A stretch of DNA of 64,000 nt from Elusimicrobiota bacterium (GCA_016196755.1 JACPXC010000023.1:1-64000), one strand, 5' to 3'; counted from the first letter of the stretch, positions 18,211-27,821 are shown. A program made the numbers and translations. Notes: a model not told the origin generated them from the letters alone.

Positions 18211-19419
18211 TCAGACGGCGGAGGCGGTCTGCTGGGTGCGTCGGGCGGAGGTCGTCGCGAGCTGGGCGGAGGCGACGGCCTTCTGGACCGGAGCCACCGC
18301 GGGACTCACGCCGTTGCGCATCGCGGTGACGGCAAGTTTGCCGGCCGCGCAGTCGCTAGCGTTTCCGAGCGCGGTGTTTCCCGTATTGGCGGCTTCCTTG
18401 GCTTTCGTCGCGGCCGCATGCGCCGAGCCGGCGTCGGTATTCGCGGTCTCGGCTTGGGTCGCCGCGGTCTCCGCGGCGGTGACCGCCACGTCGAGGCGGT
18501 CCAGCGTGCGGGAGATGTCCTCGCCGAGCGAGCCGGTCAGCGCGCGGCCGGCCGAGCGGATGCGCGCGATGAGGTCCGCCCCGCTTTGGCTGAATAAGGC
18601 GGCCTGGGAGCGGTTCAGGGCGGCCAGGGCCGCGTTTTGTTCGGCCCTCATCTGCTGATAAAGTTGGCGCGCCTCTTGGAGGGCTTCGCGCGCGTCGCTC
18701 ACGAGCTGCTTGGCCTTTTGAACCTCGCCTTTGACGTCGGGGCCGGGGCCGGGCTTCTCGGCGGTCTCGTTGACCGGGCCCGGAGCCTTAGGTTGGCAAG
18801 CGACGGCCTCGGCGGCCTTGCGTTTGGCCGCGTCGGCCATGGCCTTGATCTTGTTTACCGCCTCCGTGTTGGTCTGCGCGGCCTCGGTCAGCTTCTGCGC
18901 CGCCGCCTGGAGCTTGTTCTGGGCGTCGCGCAGGAACTGGGCGGCTTCCTCGAGCTTCTTTGTCATCTTCGCCCGCGTCTCGTTGAGCTTGGCCAGCGCC
19001 GTCCCCGCCTTGAGGAGGTTGTCGTCTCCGGCGCGGCCGGCCTTGAGCATCGCCGCGGCCGCCTGCTCGAGAAACTTGTTGTCTGCGGCGATGCCCCGCG
19101 CGGCGGATTCGATGCGGCGCACGCCGCCGGGCCGGTCGGGGTCGGCGCGCTCGAGCCTGCGCGGCGGGTTGTTGTTGCGCTGCTGCTGCTGCGGCTGCTG
19201 CTCCTCCTCCTTCTTCTGCTCCGGGGGCTTCATCTCCGGCGGCTTCGGCTGTTCCTTTTTCTCATCCTCCTTATCTTCCTCTTCTTCCGCCTCAGGGGCC
19301 GTCGAGCCTCTTGGGGACTCGCTGATGAGCTTGGGGTTGGGCGTCGTCATGATGCCCTGGGGGTCTTCGAGGGCTCGGACCGGCGCCGCGAGCAGGATGA
19401 GGATGAGCAGGCCTTTCAT
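18211..19419 (-). CDS. Secreted acidic/Gln-rich coiled-coil protein
   Basis: 402 residues: a signal peptide (GLLILILLAAPVRALE), a Glu/Lys/Pro/Gln low-complexity segment at about 40-85, then a long Ala-rich helical region (residues about 100-390) with strong coiled-coil character (KKLEEAAQFLRDAQNKLQAA; VAVTAAETAATQAETAN). Two isolated cysteines (near 209 and 356) could form a disulfide. No family recognised; it resembles the product of 10832-12067 in architecture. Confidence 0.65.
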   Translation of the reverse strand: MKGLLILILLAAPVRALEDPQGIMTTPNPKLISESPRGSTAPEAEEEEDKEDEKKEQPKPPEMKPPEQKKEEEQQPQQQQRNNNPPRRLERADPDRPGGVRRIESAARGIAADNKFLEQAAAAMLKAGRAGDDNLLKAGTALAKLNETRAKMTKKLEEAAQFLRDAQNKLQAAAQKLTEAAQTNTEAVNKIKAMADAAKRKAAEAVACQPKAPGPVNETAEKPGPGPDVKGEVQKAKQLVSDAREALQEARQLYQQMRAEQNAALAALNRSQAALFSQSGADLIARIRSAGRALTGSLGEDISRTLDRLDVAVTAAETAATQAETANTDAGSAHAAATKAKEAANTGNTALGNASDCAAGKLAVTAMRNGVSPAVAPVQKAVASAQLATTSARRTQQTASAV

Positions 19420-19472
19420 CGCGCTATAAGAATAACCGGCTGCGCGGCGCCGTCAAGGGACCAACGCGCCGT

Positions 19473-19907
19473 TTAGTCCGCCGCGGCCGGCTTCTGCGGC
19501 GGACTGGGGACCGTGTTGAGCGCCTTATGGAGCGCCGTGAGCAGCTCCTCTTGGCGAATGGGCTTCTTGATGACGGCCTTCGCCACCGGCGACCTGGAGG
19601 CGCGGTCGAGGTCGCTGGCGCTGGGGCTGCCGGTGACGACGATGACCGGCGGCGGGAAGGGCAGGCTCTCCACGGCCTCGAGTACCGTGAAGCCGTCGGC
19701 CGCGCCGGGCATGATCAGGTCCAGCACCAGTCCGTTGGGGCCCTCGGCCAGCTTGGAGATGGCCTCCTCGCCTCCCGAGGCGGTGACGATCTTGAACCCG
19801 TCGCGGTGGACGAGGATCTCGAGGAGGCCGAGGATGTCCTCGTCGTCGTCGACGATGAGGATGGTCATGTCCCCGGCGGGGCGCTTGGGGCCTACGGCGT
19901 CTGCCAC
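19473..19907 (-). CDS. Single-domain response regulator
   Basis: A 144-residue receiver domain without an output domain. The acidic pocket is Asp20-Asp22, the phosphorylation site Asp63 (LVLDLIMPG), the switch Thr lies in VIVVTGSP and the conserved Lys in KKPIR. Signalling would be by protein contact, as with CheY or Spo0F-type proteins. GTG start with TAGAAT exactly six bases upstream. No kinase is adjacent; the orphan kinase at 7615-9129 is the only one in the window, but partnership is not shown. Confidence 0.9.
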   Translation of the reverse strand: MADAVGPKRPAGDMTILIVDDDEDILGLLEILVHRDGFKIVTASGGEEAISKLAEGPNGLVLDLIMPGAADGFTVLEAVESLPFPPPVIVVTGSPSASDLDRASRSPVAKAVIKKPIRQEELLTALHKALNTVPSPPQKPAAAD

Positions 19908-19913
19908 GGCTAT

Positions 19914-19919
19914 ATTCTA
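19914..19919 (-). promoter_or_regulatory. -10 box, predicted leaderless start
   Basis: TAGAAT ends six bases before the GTG of the response regulator gene. Confidence 0.5.
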
Positions 19920-19953
19920 GCCCTGCGGGGGCGTTCGCGCCAGTCAGCGAGCC

Positions 19954-21486
19954 TCATGGTTTCCTCGGGAACAGCGGCACCGACGGGAGGATGCGCTGGC
20001 CGGCGGGTCCCTCGATGATCTCGTGGACGCTGAGGGGCCCCGGGTAGTGGCGCACTCCGAGGGCCATCTGGATCTTGGCGGCGGTCGACGGCATGAATGG
20101 CGTCAGCCAGCCGCCCACCACGCGCAAGGCGCCGACCAGGTCGAAGAGCAGGCCCTTGAGGGCGGCGGGGTCGGTCTTGGCCAGCACCCAGGGCTTGCGC
20201 TGGTCGACGGTGAGGTTGAGCTCTCCGACGATGGCCCAGATGCGGTTGAGGGCGTCCTGGAACGCCAGGCGGTCCATGGCGTCGGCGATGTCGGGGGCCG
20301 CCGCCACGGCGCGCTTGGTGACGACGGCGACGTCGAGGTTGGGCCGGCCGGGCAGGTCGCCGTTCAAGTATTTGTCGACCATGTTCGTGACCCGGCTGAC
20401 GAGGTTGCCTAAGTCGTTGGCCAGCTCGGCGTTGTAGCGCCGCTTCATGGCCTCGGCCGAGAAGTTCCCGTCGTTGCCGAACGGCATCTCCCGGAACAGG
20501 AAGTAGCGGAAGGCGTCGAGGCCGTACTCGCGGATGATGTCCTGCGGGTCGACGAAGTTGCCCTTGGACTTGGACATCTTCTGGCCCTCGGCCGTCCACC
20601 AGCCGTGGGCGTAGACCGAGCGCGGCGGCGCAACACCCAGGGCCATCAGCATGGCCGGCCAGATGACGGTGTGAAAGCGGTAGATCTCCTTGCCGACCAG
20701 GTGGATGTCGGCCGGCCAGAGCTCGTTGAACGGGGCCGCCTGACCCGGACGCCAGCCGGCCGCGGTGGCGTAGTTGAGCAGGGCGTCGAACCAGACATAG
20801 ACCACGTGCGCGGGATCGTCGGGCACCGGCACGCCCCAGGCCACCTTGGTGCGCGAGATGGCCAGGTCGCGCAGGCCCTCGGCCACGAAGTTCTCGATCT
20901 CCTTGGCGCGCTGGGGAGGCTGGAGGAAGGTCGGGTGTTCCTTATAGTAGGCCAGCAGGCGTGGGCCGTACTGCGAGAGCTTGAAAAACCAGCTCTCCTC
21001 CTCGGTGAGCTTGAGCTCGCGTCGGCAGTCGGCGTTGGGGCAGAGCCGCCGGCCCTTCTCGTCGGGCGGAGCCTCGGTCTCGGTCCAATAGGTCTCATCG
21101 GAGACGCAGTAATAGCCCTTGTAGACGCCCTTGTAGGCGTCGCCCGAGGCCACCAGGGCCTTGAAGGCGGCCTGGACCCCTTCCTTGTGGCGCGGCTCGG
21201 TGGTGCGGATGAAGTCGTCGTAGACGACGTCGAGGTGGCCCCAGAGCTCGCGGAACTCGGCGGAGATCTTGTCGGCGTAGGCCTGCGGGCTCATCTGGGC
21301 CGCGGCGGCGGCTTGCTCGATCTTGGAGCCGTGCTCGTCGGTACCGGTCAGCAGGTGGACGTTGTGGCCCGACATGCGCTTCCAGCGCGCGTAGACGTCA
21401 GCCGCCAGGGTCGTATAGGCGTGGCCGATGTGGGGCGAGGCGTTGACGTAGTAGAGCGGGGTGGTGATGTAGAACTTCTTGGTCAT
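19954..21486 (-). CDS. metG: Methionyl-tRNA synthetase
   Basis: Charges tRNA-Met. The 510-residue class I synthetase has the HIGH motif (His19-His22), a connective domain with a reduced zinc site (CPNADC) and the KMSKS loop at 303-307 (QKMSKSKGNFVDPQDI). A helical anticodon-binding domain follows. It ends without the C-terminal EMAP/Trbp111 tRNA-binding domain that some MetG proteins carry. It follows holB with a four-base ATGA overlap. Confidence 0.95.
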   Translation of the reverse strand: MTKKFYITTPLYYVNASPHIGHAYTTLAADVYARWKRMSGHNVHLLTGTDEHGSKIEQAAAAAQMSPQAYADKISAEFRELWGHLDVVYDDFIRTTEPRHKEGVQAAFKALVASGDAYKGVYKGYYCVSDETYWTETEAPPDEKGRRLCPNADCRRELKLTEEESWFFKLSQYGPRLLAYYKEHPTFLQPPQRAKEIENFVAEGLRDLAISRTKVAWGVPVPDDPAHVVYVWFDALLNYATAAGWRPGQAAPFNELWPADIHLVGKEIYRFHTVIWPAMLMALGVAPPRSVYAHGWWTAEGQKMSKSKGNFVDPQDIIREYGLDAFRYFLFREMPFGNDGNFSAEAMKRRYNAELANDLGNLVSRVTNMVDKYLNGDLPGRPNLDVAVVTKRAVAAAPDIADAMDRLAFQDALNRIWAIVGELNLTVDQRKPWVLAKTDPAALKGLLFDLVGALRVVGGWLTPFMPSTAAKIQMALGVRHYPGPLSVHEIIEGPAGQRILPSVPLFPRKP

Positions 21487-22361
21487 CGCGGCTTCTCCAC
21501 GCTGTCTAGCTCCTGCAGGCGCAGGGCGGCCAGCTCCACCGTCAAACGCGGGTCGGCGTTGCGCCGGAGCGCTGCGCGCAAGGCCTCGAGGTCGCGCAGG
21601 ACGAAGCGCGCCGGACCGGAGGCGTAGACCTCGCGGCCGCGCTGGCGGCGCAGCCAGGCGCCGGCCAGGTCGAGCAGGGCTTCGGCGCGCGGGCGGGCCA
21701 GGTGCAGCTCGCGGGGCAGGCCCTCGGCCAGCGTGAAAGGGGCCATGGGGTCCTTCACCCAGTCGGCCGGGTCGGCCTCCGATGTCGTGGGAGCGGCGAG
21801 AGGGACGGCCGCGAAGCGCACGGACTGGCAGCGCGAGCGGACGGTGGCCAGGAGCTCGGCCGGGCGGTGGGTGACGAGGATCCAGACCGCGCGCGGCGGA
21901 GGCTCCTCGAGGCCCTTCAGGATGGCGTTGGCGGCGTCCGGTACCAGGCGGTGCGCGTCGAGCAGGACCGCCGTCTTCCAGCGGCCCTCCATGGAGCGCA
22001 TCTCAAAGACCCGAAGGACGTGGCGCAGGGTGTCGATGCGCAGGGACTTCTGCTTGGCCGCGTCCTCATCGAGGACAGCGGCCTGGAACTCCGCGTCGAC
22101 TCGCTGAAGGTCGGGGTCCAGCCCTTTCTCGGCGGCTGAGCAGGACGGGCACGGGGAGGCCGTCCCGGGAGCCGGAAGGGGGCAGCAGTCGTCCTTGTGG
22201 GCGGTGCAGTTGAGCGCCTTGGCGAACGCCCAGGCCGCGTCGGCCTTGCCGGCGCCCTGGGGGCCCGTGAACAGCAGGGCGGGCGGAAGCGAACGGGTCA
22301 CGAGCAGGCGGCGCAAGAACCGAACCGCGCGCTCTTGCCCGGGCAGGGCCGCCAGGCTCAC
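21483..22361 (-). CDS. holB: DNA polymerase III subunit delta' (clamp loader)
   Basis: A 292-residue AAA+ clamp-loader subunit. The P-loop-like segment GPQGAGKAD at 33-41 lacks the usual Ser/Thr after Lys, typical of the ATPase-inactive delta' subunit. A Cys-rich zinc module lies at about 52-74 (including CPSC), then sensor segments NAILKGLEEPPPRAVWILVTH and TVRSRCQSVRF (SRC motif). It is encoded between tmk and metG, a common bacterial arrangement, with four-base overlaps on both sides. Confidence 0.87.
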   Translation of the reverse strand: MSLAALPGQERAVRFLRRLLVTRSLPPALLFTGPQGAGKADAAWAFAKALNCTAHKDDCCPLPAPGTASPCPSCSAAEKGLDPDLQRVDAEFQAAVLDEDAAKQKSLRIDTLRHVLRVFEMRSMEGRWKTAVLLDAHRLVPDAANAILKGLEEPPPRAVWILVTHRPAELLATVRSRCQSVRFAAVPLAAPTTSEADPADWVKDPMAPFTLAEGLPRELHLARPRAEALLDLAGAWLRRQRGREVYASGPARFVLRDLEALRAALRRNADPRLTVELAALRLQELDSVEKPR

Positions 22362-22999
22362 ACCGGCCTCAGGGCGCCGAGGCGCCGCCGCTTGAGCAGG
22401 GCCTCCACGCGGGCCGCTACGGCCTCGTAGACGATGTCGGCGGGGCGGTCGGCGTCGATGAGAGCCGTGCGCGGCAGGCGCCGGGCCAGGGTCCGGTAGC
22501 CTTGGCGCACGCGGCGCCGGAAGGCCGTCGACTCGCGCTCGAGGCGGTCGTGCGCGCGGCTGGGGTCGCGCTTGGCGAAGAGGGTCTCGGGGATGTCGAG
22601 CACCACGGTAAGGTCGGCTTCGAGTCCGCCGGTGGCCGCGCGGTCGACGCGCTTGGCCAGCGGCACGCCCAGGCCGCGGGCCAGGCCCTGGTAGACCAAG
22701 GTGGCCAAGGTGTAGCGTTCGCAGACCACCACGGCCCCGCGTGCCAGGGCCGGCCGGATGAGCTCGGCGGTATGCTGGGCGCGCGCGGCCTCGTAGAGCA
22801 GCAGCTCGGCCAGCGGATGGACCTCGAGGGCGGGGTCGAGGACGACCCTGCGGACCGCCTCGGCCAGGCTGGTGCCGCCGGGCTCCCGGGTGTGGACGAC
22901 CTCGCGGCCCCTCGCGCGGAGGGCCGAGGCCAGGCGCTTGGCCTGGGTGGATTTTCCCGACTTGTCCGGGCCCTCGAGGACGATGAAGACGCCTTTCAC
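22358..22999 (-). CDS. tmk: Thymidylate kinase
   Basis: Phosphorylates dTMP to dTDP. 213 residues with a P-loop (EGPDKSGKSTQAKRL), the TREPGGTSLAEAVR dTMP-binding segment and a lid-region Arg cluster (AKRDPSRAHDRLE). The usual DRY motif is CERYTLATLVYQG, a Glu for Asp variant. GTG start; TAGAAT lies exactly six bases upstream with no ribosome site between, so this operon (tmk-holB-metG) is predicted to start leaderless. Confidence 0.92.
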   Translation of the reverse strand: MKGVFIVLEGPDKSGKSTQAKRLASALRARGREVVHTREPGGTSLAEAVRRVVLDPALEVHPLAELLLYEAARAQHTAELIRPALARGAVVVCERYTLATLVYQGLARGLGVPLAKRVDRAATGGLEADLTVVLDIPETLFAKRDPSRAHDRLERESTAFRRRVRQGYRTLARRLPRTALIDADRPADIVYEAVAARVEALLKRRRLGALRPV

Positions 23000-23005
23000 T
23001 CGGGG

Positions 23006-23011
23006 ATTCTA
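23006..23011 (-). promoter_or_regulatory. -10 box, predicted leaderless start of tmk-holB-metG
   Basis: TAGAAT ends six bases before the GTG at 22999. It lies in the 16-base gap after the upstream glycan operon, so it would separate the housekeeping operon from it. Confidence 0.5.
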
Positions 23012-23015
23012 CCTT

Positions 23016-24656
23016 TTAGGGCTTCCCGGTGAGAGCGGCGCGGGCCGGCGCGAAGCCAGGGTCGCGCTCGAGAGCCGCCTGGTAGACGGCCGCCGCCGCG
23101 GCGCGCTCGCCGCGCCGCTCCAGGAAGCGCGCGAAGGCGTAGGCCGGCAGGGGCGAGGGGGAGGGCTCGGCGGCCCCGCGGGCGAAGGCCGCGCGGGCCC
23201 GGGGTGCGTCGCCCAGGGCGTCATAGAGCGCCCCGAGCTTCGACCAGGCCTCGGTGAAGCCGGGGTGGCGGCGCAGGGCCTCGAGGAGCTCGGCCTCGGC
23301 GTCGGCGGCGCGGCCCTCGCTGATCGCCATGATGGCCCGGTTGTAGGGGACGCGCGGACCCTGCGGCGCGCCGGCCTCGGCGGCGAACAGGGTCTTGTCC
23401 GACTCCCATTCCGCCGCGCGGCGCCGCGTCGCCGTCAGCCACGGGAGCGCCAGCAGCGCGGTCAGTGCCAGAGCCGCCTCGCGCCGACGCTCCTGGGCGC
23501 GTCCGGCCAGCGCCAGGATGAGGGCGGCCAGCGCCCAGGCGGCGCCCGCCATCGGGAGATAGAGGTAGCGGTCGGCCGTCGGGTTGTAGAGCGGGACGAG
23601 GCCGCAGACCGGGACCAGCGCGGCAAGGACCCAGGCCGCTCCGGCCGAGGCTGGCGGCGAGCGGCGGCGCAGGAGGAAGGCGGCGGCGGCCAGCGCCGCC
23701 AGGACCAGCCAGGCGCCGAGGATGGCCGGCGACGCCCACGAGGGGCGCAGGACGGGCAGGCGCTCCACCGTCGGACGCCCCGGCCGGACGAGACGCAGGA
23801 GCGCGGCGCCGGTCTCGGCCGACATCGTCCGGGCCCGCAGGCCGGCGTCGGCGTAGAGCGCGCGCCACGGCGGAGGGCTGGGCGCGTACTGCCAGCGCGG
23901 CGCTTCGGGCGGCAGGATCCTGAGCCCGGCGTGGTCGGCCTGCGTCCGCGGCGCCTCCAGCCCGAGCGCGTATTGGAAGCGCGGGGCTCGGAACGCCGCA
24001 TAGACGAGGCCGGCCGCCGCCAGGGCCAGCAGGGCGGCGACGGCCCGTCGGCGCGGCGGGGCGGGGAGGAAGGCGGCCAGGGGGGCCAGCGCGGCGGACT
24101 CCTTGGACATGAGCGATAGGAGAAAGAGCGCTGTCGCGGCCGCGGTCCGCGCCAGGAACGCCCGCCGCTCGAGAGCCCAGGCGCCGCGCAGGACCATGAC
24201 GGCGGCGAACGCAAATAGCGCGGCCAGTAGGTCGGGTCTGAAGGAGACGCCGCAGACCGCCTCGCTTAAGAGCGGCTGGACCGCGAAGAGCAGGCCGGCC
24301 AGCGTCCCGCCGAAGAGTCCGAGGCCCAGGCCGGCGCCCAGCGCGCTCACGCAGAGCGCGTTGGCGGCGTGGAGCAGGAGACTGGTCAGGTGGTAGCCGG
24401 CCGGACGCGACCCCCAGACCGCGCGGTCGGCGAGCAGCGAGGCCAGGAAGACCGGCCGGCTCCCGGCCAAGAGCCCCTGGTCGGCGAGATAGAAGCGCGG
24501 GTCGAGGAAGACGCGCAGGTTGGCCGGGTCCTGGACGAAGGAATTGTCCTCGACGTAGATGTGGTCGTCGTAGGCGAAGCCGGCGTACCGGAGCGGGTGA
24601 TAGGCGGCCGCGCAGGCGGCCAGGACGGCCGCCGCCGCCCAGGCGCGGGGGCTCAA
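23016..24656 (-). CDS. Polytopic membrane glycosyltransferase-like protein with TPR tail
   Basis: 546 residues. An N-terminal YAGFAYDDHIYVEDN segment, with paired acidic residues in the first loop, and about ten hydrophobic helices match the GT-C fold seen in TMTC-like O-mannosyltransferases. A C-terminal region from about 430 contains three TPR-like repeats (RVPYNRAIMAISEGRAADAE; AWSKLGALYDALGDAPRA). These enzymes glycosylate proteins or lipids from polyprenyl-linked sugars outside the membrane. TTG start overlapping the preceding stop (TTGA). It is the last gene of the glycan operon that runs from 31771. Confidence 0.65.
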   Translation of the reverse strand: MSPRAWAAAAVLAACAAAYHPLRYAGFAYDDHIYVEDNSFVQDPANLRVFLDPRFYLADQGLLAGSRPVFLASLLADRAVWGSRPAGYHLTSLLLHAANALCVSALGAGLGLGLFGGTLAGLLFAVQPLLSEAVCGVSFRPDLLAALFAFAAVMVLRGAWALERRAFLARTAAATALFLLSLMSKESAALAPLAAFLPAPPRRRAVAALLALAAAGLVYAAFRAPRFQYALGLEAPRTQADHAGLRILPPEAPRWQYAPSPPPWRALYADAGLRARTMSAETGAALLRLVRPGRPTVERLPVLRPSWASPAILGAWLVLAALAAAAFLLRRRSPPASAGAAWVLAALVPVCGLVPLYNPTADRYLYLPMAGAAWALAALILALAGRAQERRREAALALTALLALPWLTATRRRAAEWESDKTLFAAEAGAPQGPRVPYNRAIMAISEGRAADAEAELLEALRRHPGFTEAWSKLGALYDALGDAPRARAAFARGAAEPSPSPLPAYAFARFLERRGERAAAAAVYQAALERDPGFAPARAALTGKP

Positions 24657-25117
24657 GGCCCCGGTCCGAAGAGGACGCGGAAGAGCAGCCGCGGCGGCTG
24701 GAGCGCGGCCCAGCGCAACAGGCGGCGCGGGACGTCGCCCAGCACGCCGTCGAGCGGGTTGAGCACGCCCTCGCGCCAGGCGGCCAGGAAGGTCCGGGCG
24801 TAGAGCCGCGAGAAGGCGTCGAGGGCGCGCCCGCGGCGCGACTCGAGCGCGGCCACGCGGCCGCCGCGCGAGAGCGCCACGACGCGTCCGACGAAGGCGG
24901 CGGCCTCGTCGACGGGATCGCAGGCCAGCCGGGCGTCGGCCCGCATCCGCCCTCCCGCGAGGCGGCGGTGGACGGCGATCTCGGGGAGGCGGCCGTTGAA
25001 GCGCGCGTAGGCGATCAGGCGCCCTGCGACCGGGTCGCCGCCGCGCACCCAGACCTCGTCGCCCGGCTCGAGCAGGGGAAGCATGCAGTCCCCGCGCAGC
25101 GTGAAGCGGCGGGTCAC
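24653..25117 (-). CDS. S24/S26-like protein with Cys in place of the catalytic Ser
   Basis: 154 residues. TLRGDCMLPLLEPGDEVWVR resembles the LexA/signal-peptidase motif G-x-S-M-x-P-x-L-x-x-G-D, but the serine position is Cys11. His50 (AVHRRL) sits where ER-type signal peptidases have their second catalytic residue. The C-terminal half is helical. There is no N-terminal membrane anchor. S24/S26-like small proteins of this kind occur near PqqD, HPr-kinase-like and nucleotidyltransferase genes in peptide and polysaccharide clusters (family knowledge, moderate certainty). GTG start, five bases after the nucleotidyltransferase stop. It could be a peptidase-like maturation protein or an inactive fold. 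Confidence 0.5.
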   Translation of the reverse strand: MTRRFTLRGDCMLPLLEPGDEVWVRGGDPVAGRLIAYARFNGRLPEIAVHRRLAGGRMRADARLACDPVDEAAAFVGRVVALSRGGRVAALESRRGRALDAFSRLYARTFLAAWREGVLNPLDGVLGDVPRRLLRWAALQPPRLLFRVLFGPGP

Positions 25118-25122
25118 GGGAA

Positions 25123-26505
25123 TCAAGAAGCGTCCCCGGCCAGGCGGCGCATCAGCCCTGCCAGCGTGGCGGCGTGTTCGGCGGCCAGGACGGCCCGCGG
25201 GACCCGGTCGACGCAATCCGGCGGCTCCGCGACCGCCCAGCGCTCCAGGGCCTCGCGGAGCGCGGATTCTTCCTCGCGTCCACTGAGCGCGGCCCGCAGC
25301 CCGAGCGCGTTCGAGTAGAGGTGGTGCAGGACGAAACGATTCGAGTACGACGGGGACGCCCAGAGCGCGCGCCACCAGAGGAGCATCCACGACGCCGCCT
25401 CGGCCGCCGCCTCGCGGCGCAAGCCGGGCGCCAGCAGGGGGATGGCGACGGCGGCTCCGGAGCCGCGGGTCTCCCATGGCGCGAAGAGGCCCGCGGTGGG
25501 GCGGGCGAAGGAGCGGAGGCAAGAGCGCGGGACGCCCAGATAGGAGGATTGCAAGGCCAGCGCCCAGGAGGACTCCGTCAGCACGAGCGGTGCCTCGGCC
25601 AGGCCGGAAGCGGCCAGGCCCGCGGCAGCGCGCTCGAACTCCGCGCCGTCGGCGGCGTCCCCCAGTACCGCGACCGCATGATAGGGAGGATGGATGACGA
25701 GGCTGACCGCGCCGCAGGCGGCGCGCAAGGATTCGAGCTTTCCGTCGGGCGTCATGTGCGGCGTCGCCGTTTCCGCCGTGCCCAGGAGCGCCAACGCCGC
25801 GCTCGAAGCCTCGGTAAGGAGCCCGGCCGCGGCCAGCCACAGCCGGTGTGGGACGCCGCGCTCGGGATCCGGACCCGGCAGCGCGGCCTCGCGCGGCGCG
25901 GGCTCTTGCCCCGTAAGCACGGCGAGGCAGAGGCGGGCCGTCTCGCGATACAGTTTGCGGACGTCGGCGTCGCGCTTCGCCGGCAGGTCGGCGCCCGGCG
26001 CCCAGACCCGTCGCGACAGGTCCATGAAGGAGACGAACGCCCAAGTCCAGGGATCCAGGACGCCGCGCTTGAGAGGGCTTCCTCCGTAACCGGGCCGCTC
26101 GGGGAGTGCGCCGACCAGAGCCCGCCAATGAGGAGCGTCTTCCCAGGCGCGCAGGCCGCCGCGGCGCAGATAGAGCGCCGTCTCCTCTCGGGTGGCGACC
26201 CAGAGGTCGCCCAGCGGCGGGAAGAATGTTCGCAGCGCGCTCCAGCGGGCGCCGAGCGCGGCCAGCCAGGCCGCCTCGCCGGAGTCCGGCAGCGCCCGCC
26301 TGAGGAGGATGAGGTCCACGTCGCTGACCCCCGGCACGAGCCGGCCGCGGGCCAGGCCGCGGTGGAGGATGACCGATTCCACGCCGGGCAGGGCCCCGAG
26401 AGCCTTGGCGCCGGCCGCCGCGCCGCCGCGGTAGAGCGCTTCGTACATCGAAGACAAGCCGGGCAGGCGGCGGGTGGCCAGGACGGCGGCGTGGAGTGTC
26501 CTCAC
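25123..26505 (-). CDS. Nucleotidyltransferase-fold protein in glycan/peptide operon
   Basis: 460 residues. The N-terminal segment HRGLARGRLVPGVSDVDLILL matches the pol-beta nucleotidyltransferase signature, with Ser61-Asp62-x-Asp64 as the metal site. The remaining 380 residues are Ala/Leu-rich and helical, with no second domain I can name. GTG start overlapping the glycosyltransferase stop (GTGA). Such proteins accompany HPr-kinase-like and PqqD-like genes in some RiPP and exopolysaccharide loci, and two such genes occur elsewhere in this island. Acceptor unknown. Confidence 0.55.
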   Translation of the reverse strand: MRTLHAAVLATRRLPGLSSMYEALYRGGAAAGAKALGALPGVESVILHRGLARGRLVPGVSDVDLILLRRALPDSGEAAWLAALGARWSALRTFFPPLGDLWVATREETALYLRRGGLRAWEDAPHWRALVGALPERPGYGGSPLKRGVLDPWTWAFVSFMDLSRRVWAPGADLPAKRDADVRKLYRETARLCLAVLTGQEPAPREAALPGPDPERGVPHRLWLAAAGLLTEASSAALALLGTAETATPHMTPDGKLESLRAACGAVSLVIHPPYHAVAVLGDAADGAEFERAAAGLAASGLAEAPLVLTESSWALALQSSYLGVPRSCLRSFARPTAGLFAPWETRGSGAAVAIPLLAPGLRREAAAEAASWMLLWWRALWASPSYSNRFVLHHLYSNALGLRAALSGREEESALREALERWAVAEPPDCVDRVPRAVLAAEHAATLAGLMRRLAGDAS

Positions 26506-27821
26506 GGGGCTCCCCACTTCTCGAACATGATCCGCGAACTGGCGCGGGCCGCGGGGCCGGCTTGGCCGCTCGGCGCCCGCGCGGGGCCGCCCAGGAATGC
26601 CCGAGGCTCGAGGACGACGCGTCCGCCTCCCTGGCGCAGGCGCATGCAGAGGTCGGCCTCGGCGTCGGGTCCCAGCAGGCGCTCGTCGAGCTGGCCCGCG
26701 CGCGCCAGCGCCTTGCGCTCGACGAGCAGGCAGCCTCCGCGCAGGTAGGGGACCTGGCGCGGCCGCTGGCGCCAGAGCGGGCCCTTGCCGGCCTGCCAAG
26801 CCAGATGCGTCAGCCCCGAGGCCGGGCCGACCGCGGCGGCGTCCTCGCGGCGGGCGGTGTCCCAGAGGCGGCTCAGCGCGTCCGGGGCCAGGCGTCCGCG
26901 CGGGTCGAGCAGGAGGATGCGGTCGCCGAGCGTCTGCCGCACGGCGGCGTTGACGAGGGCTAGGGTCGGGCCGGGGCGGATGACCTCCAGGCTCAGGCCC
27001 CGCGCCGCGCGGTCGAGGGCGCGCAGGCAGGGCCGCAGGGCGCCGGCGTCGCCCGGGACGATGACGCTCAGCACCGGGCGGTAGTTGTCCCACGGCGCCC
27101 CGGTGCGCGAGAAGAGCTCGATGACGTCCGAGCGCCAGGGCTCGTCGAGCGCCCATTTGCCCAGGAAGAGCCGGCGGTTGGCGAGGTCTGTGCGGCGGCG
27201 GAAAGCGGGCGGCAGGCCGCGGATCGTCGCGCTGCCGGCGTGGGCCACGAAGACCTCTCGGGCGGCGAGCAGCCGCCAGCCGCCTTGGCGCAGGCGCAGG
27301 CAGTAGTCCATGTCCTCCCAGCCCCAGACGAAGCGCTCGTCGAGGTTGCCCACGGCGTCGAGCGCCTCGCGGCGGAGCATGAAGCAGAAGCCGCCGAGGA
27401 AGCGCGCCGGCGCCGCGCCCCGGCCGGCGCGGGAGGCGATCTGCTCGGGCGGGGCCATGGCGCCGGTCAGTGGGCCGGCGGCGGCGGCGCGCGGGTCGGC
27501 GCGCAGGGCCGCCTCGAGGCCGGCGCGCCAGCCCGGGCCGACCACGGCGTCGTTGTTGAGCCAGCACAGCAGGCCCCCGCGCGCCGCGCGCATCCCGGCG
27601 TTGACCGCGGCTGCGAACGGCACGTTGCGCGCGTTGCGCGTTAGTTTCATCGCGGGCCAGGAAGCGGCCCGGCGGCGCAGGGCCGCCGCGGCCCCGGGTG
27701 CCGAGCCGTTGTCGTAGACCAGGACCTCGAGCGGGCCGGAGGTGTGGCGGCGCAGGGCGTCGAGGCAGCGCGCCGTGTCTGCTTGCCGGTCGCGGGCCAG
27801 GACTATGACGCTGAGGAGCAT
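26502..27821 (-). CDS. Glycosyltransferase with two GT2-like domains
   Basis: 439 residues. The first GT-A domain ([20 protein letters not shown], metal motif in CWLNNDAV, acceptor region [16 protein letters not shown]) is intact. A second related domain begins near residue 255 ([20 protein letters not shown]) and keeps LLLDPRGRL but not an obvious DxD, so it may be non-catalytic. It probably adds sugars to a glycan exported by the adjacent ABC transporter. The start overlaps the ABC ATPase gene by 19 bases. Confidence 0.8.
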   Translation of the reverse strand: MLLSVIVLARDRQADTARCLDALRRHTSGPLEVLVYDNGSAPGAAAALRRRAASWPAMKLTRNARNVPFAAAVNAGMRAARGGLLCWLNNDAVVGPGWRAGLEAALRADPRAAAAGPLTGAMAPPEQIASRAGRGAAPARFLGGFCFMLRREALDAVGNLDERFVWGWEDMDYCLRLRQGGWRLLAAREVFVAHAGSATIRGLPPAFRRRTDLANRRLFLGKWALDEPWRSDVIELFSRTGAPWDNYRPVLSVIVPGDAGALRPCLRALDRAARGLSLEVIRPGPTLALVNAAVRQTLGDRILLLDPRGRLAPDALSRLWDTARREDAAAVGPASGLTHLAWQAGKGPLWRQRPRQVPYLRGGCLLVERKALARAGQLDERLLGPDAEADLCMRLRQGGGRVVLEPRAFLGGPARAPSGQAGPAARASSRIMFEKWGAP

